This document shows positions 62,646-63,854 of a DNA stretch of 63,854 nt, piece by piece. Location: positions 1-63,854 of the forward strand of contig CALJZN010000068.1 in assembly GCA_937983405.1 (NCBI GenBank), written 5' to 3'. The stretch's first letter is position 1. Each line of letters starts with the position of its first letter. The notes beneath the pieces were generated by a model. That model was not told the DNA's origin, did not search any database, and saw only the letters and a list, made by a program, of their open reading frames with translations. Made by a program: the position numbers and the translations under genes. Origin of the DNA: an uncultured Paracoccaceae bacterium (GTDB lineage: Bacteria > Pseudomonadota > Alphaproteobacteria > Rhodobacterales > Rhodobacteraceae).

Positions 62646-63710
62646 TCAGAACAGGACGTTGAACAGATAGCCCACGGCGAGGATGCCGCTGCCGACGACG
62701 CCCACGAAGACCGCGATCAGGCGCAGCGTCAGCACCTGCCTGAGGATGATCATCTCGGGCAGGGACAGCGCAATCACCGCCATCATGAAGGCCAGCACGG
62801 TGCCCAGCGCCGCGCCCTTGCCCAACAGCGCCTCGACGATCGGGATCACGCCCGCGGCGTTGGTATACATCGGAATGCCGATAAGGACGGCAGCCGGCAC
62901 GCTCCACCAGGCGTCCGCGCCCATGATGCGGGCCATGAGGTCTTCGGGCACATAGCCGTGGATCAGCGCGCCCATCCCGATGCCCAGGATGATCCACTTC
63001 CAGACCCGGCCGAAGATCTCGCGCACCGCCTCGATCCCCAGCTTGTAGCGATCCGTCAGCGTCAGGCGCGCGCCCTCCACCGCCTCGGGCGCCGTCGCCC
63101 CGGAGTGGATGTCGCGCACCCAGCCCTGCAACCAGCCTTCGAGGTGCAGCCGCCCGATCACCCATCCCGCGACGATGGCGATGACGAGGCCGAAGGCGAA
63201 GTAGGTCAGCGCCACCTGCCAGCCGACCAGCCCGAACAGCAGCGCCAGCGCCACCTCGTTGACCATCGGCGCCGCGATCAGGAACGAAAACGTCACCCCC
63301 AGCGGCACCCCGGCCGAGACCAGCCCGATGAACAAGGGCACCGCCGAGCAGGAACAGAACGGCGTCACCACGCCCAGCAGGGCCGCCATGGCATTGCCCA
63401 CGCCCTCGCGCCGTCCGGCAAGCAGGGCCCGCGTGCGTTCGGGCGAGAAATAGCTGCGCACCACACCCATCGCGAACACGATCAGCGTCAGCAGCAGCAT
63501 CACCTTGGGGACGTCGTAGAAGAAGAAGGCCAGCGCCTCGCCCGCATGGCTGCGGCGGTCCACCGGGAAAAGCGCGGTGATCCATTCCGCCGCCGGGACC
63601 AACTGGCGATAGACCAGCCACCAGACGACCCCGAAGGCGACAACCCCGGCGTGCCAGACCCAGGCCGGGCGCGACGCCGGGCGCGATGCGGTGGTGATAT
63701 CCGCGCTCAT
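62646..63710 (-). CDS. permease, ArsP/UPF0718 (DUF318) type
   Basis: A 354-aa protein with eight or more helices and the motif TPFCSCSAVPLFIGLVSAGVPLG, the CSCS-type motif of the permease family that includes ArsP (methylarsenite/organoarsenical efflux). NEVALALLFGLVGWQ and a second half MYTNAAGVIPIVEALLGKGAALG repeat the fold. MSADITTASRP is chosen as start because the ArsR stop overlaps it (ATGA). Efflux of arsenicals or another metal is likely. Confidence 0.9.
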   Translation of the reverse strand: MSADITTASRPASRPAWVWHAGVVAFGVVWWLVYRQLVPAAEWITALFPVDRRSHAGEALAFFFYDVPKVMLLLTLIVFAMGVVRSYFSPERTRALLAGRREGVGNAMAALLGVVTPFCSCSAVPLFIGLVSAGVPLGVTFSFLIAAPMVNEVALALLFGLVGWQVALTYFAFGLVIAIVAGWVIGRLHLEGWLQGWVRDIHSGATAPEAVEGARLTLTDRYKLGIEAVREIFGRVWKWIILGIGMGALIHGYVPEDLMARIMGADAWWSVPAAVLIGIPMYTNAAGVIPIVEALLGKGAALGTVLAFMMAVIALSLPEMIILRQVLTLRLIAVFVGVVGSGILAVGYLFNVLF

Positions 63711-63854
63711 GCGGCGATCCTTTCCTCGAGGTCGGCGGCGGCCAGCACCGCATCCAGAATGGCCCGGGTGGCGGGGGGCAGCGCGGGGTTCATCCGGTAA
63801 CGCACCCATTGCGCGTCGCGCCGCTCGACCACCAGACCCGCCTGCCTGAGGGCG
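63707..63854 (-). CDS. ArsR-family transcriptional regulator, C-terminal part
   Basis: Partial: the 48 C-terminal residues run into the window edge. LRQAGLVVERRDAQWVRYRMNP is the wing of an ArsR/SmtB winged helix, followed by LPPATRAILDAVLAAADLEERI, a typical C-terminal helix. Four-base overlap with the permease shows that it heads the operon. Its metal-binding part lies outside the window. Confidence 0.85.
   Translation of the reverse strand, partial: ALRQAGLVVERRDAQWVRYRMNPALPPATRAILDAVLAAADLEERIAA

Overview
The window is chromosomal DNA from a very GC-rich alphaproteobacterium, most likely in the Rhodobacterales. Four things point there: several protein families typical of that order (DUF6473, DUF6638, DUF1523, DUF2244), the neighbourhood of a twin-transmembrane protein, a cobalamin adenosyltransferase, etfB, etfA and hbd, an aa3-type ctaD, and strong GC bias at codon third positions. 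There is no rRNA, CRISPR array, IS element or phage module. One tRNA gene is present, tRNA-Leu(GAG).

Layout. 1-5.1 kb: a glyoxalase-family gene, thyX, a decayed stretch holding remnants of a peptide ABC ATPase and an M20 peptidase, and a DMT exporter. 5.2-13.2 kb: ppx/gppA, rlmJ, a deleted methyltransferase remnant, 3-hydroxybutyryl-CoA dehydrogenase, a DUF6473 protein, etfAB, a PduO-type adenosyltransferase and a small membrane protein. Stem-loops sharing one core sequence lie at the gene ends here. 13.2-24.8 kb: an amine oxidase/SDR pair, then an eight-gene operon read leftwards from a 765-aa monooxygenase/reductase fusion. It encodes CoA-dependent degradation of 2-aminobenzoate (or a close relative such as salicylate), with its own MarR regulator and a palindrome over the promoter. 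An M20 peptidase follows.

24.9-32.0 kb: a seven-gene rightward operon of unknown function. It has a coiled-coil protein, a 381-aa protein, a AAA+ ATPase, three small membrane proteins (one DUF1523) and a DUF6638 protein, mostly with overlapping ends. This is the best candidate for an undescribed system. 32.9-44.8 kb: a rightward catabolic cluster with a 603-aa DeoR-type regulator carrying a built-in periplasmic-binding-like domain and a sugar ABC transporter whose binding-protein gene has an amber codon at the signal-peptide boundary. It also has a mutarotase-like protein, an SDR dehydrogenase, a sugar lactonase, a type III CoA-transferase, a crotonase and a binding-protein-like protein with no signal peptide. 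The content suggests oxidation of a sugar to its acid and then, unusually, CoA chemistry.

45-63.9 kb: suhB, divergent metR/metF, cbpM/cbpA, a Fe3+/phosphonate-type ABC transporter, an MBL-fold protein with a histidine phosphatase, tRNA-Leu, a peptidoglycan-binding protein, lipB, ctaD and DUF2244. At the right edge is a leftward ArsR-controlled metal/metalloid operon (ArsP-like permease, mini-thioredoxin, DUF2798, Cys-tailed rhodanese, OsmC) ending in a broken CDF transporter gene.

Gene decay recurs: the M20/Opp remnants, the methyltransferase remnant, the nonsense codon in the sugar-binding protein and the doubly disrupted CDF gene. Each lesion could be real or an assembly error, and only read-level data would decide.
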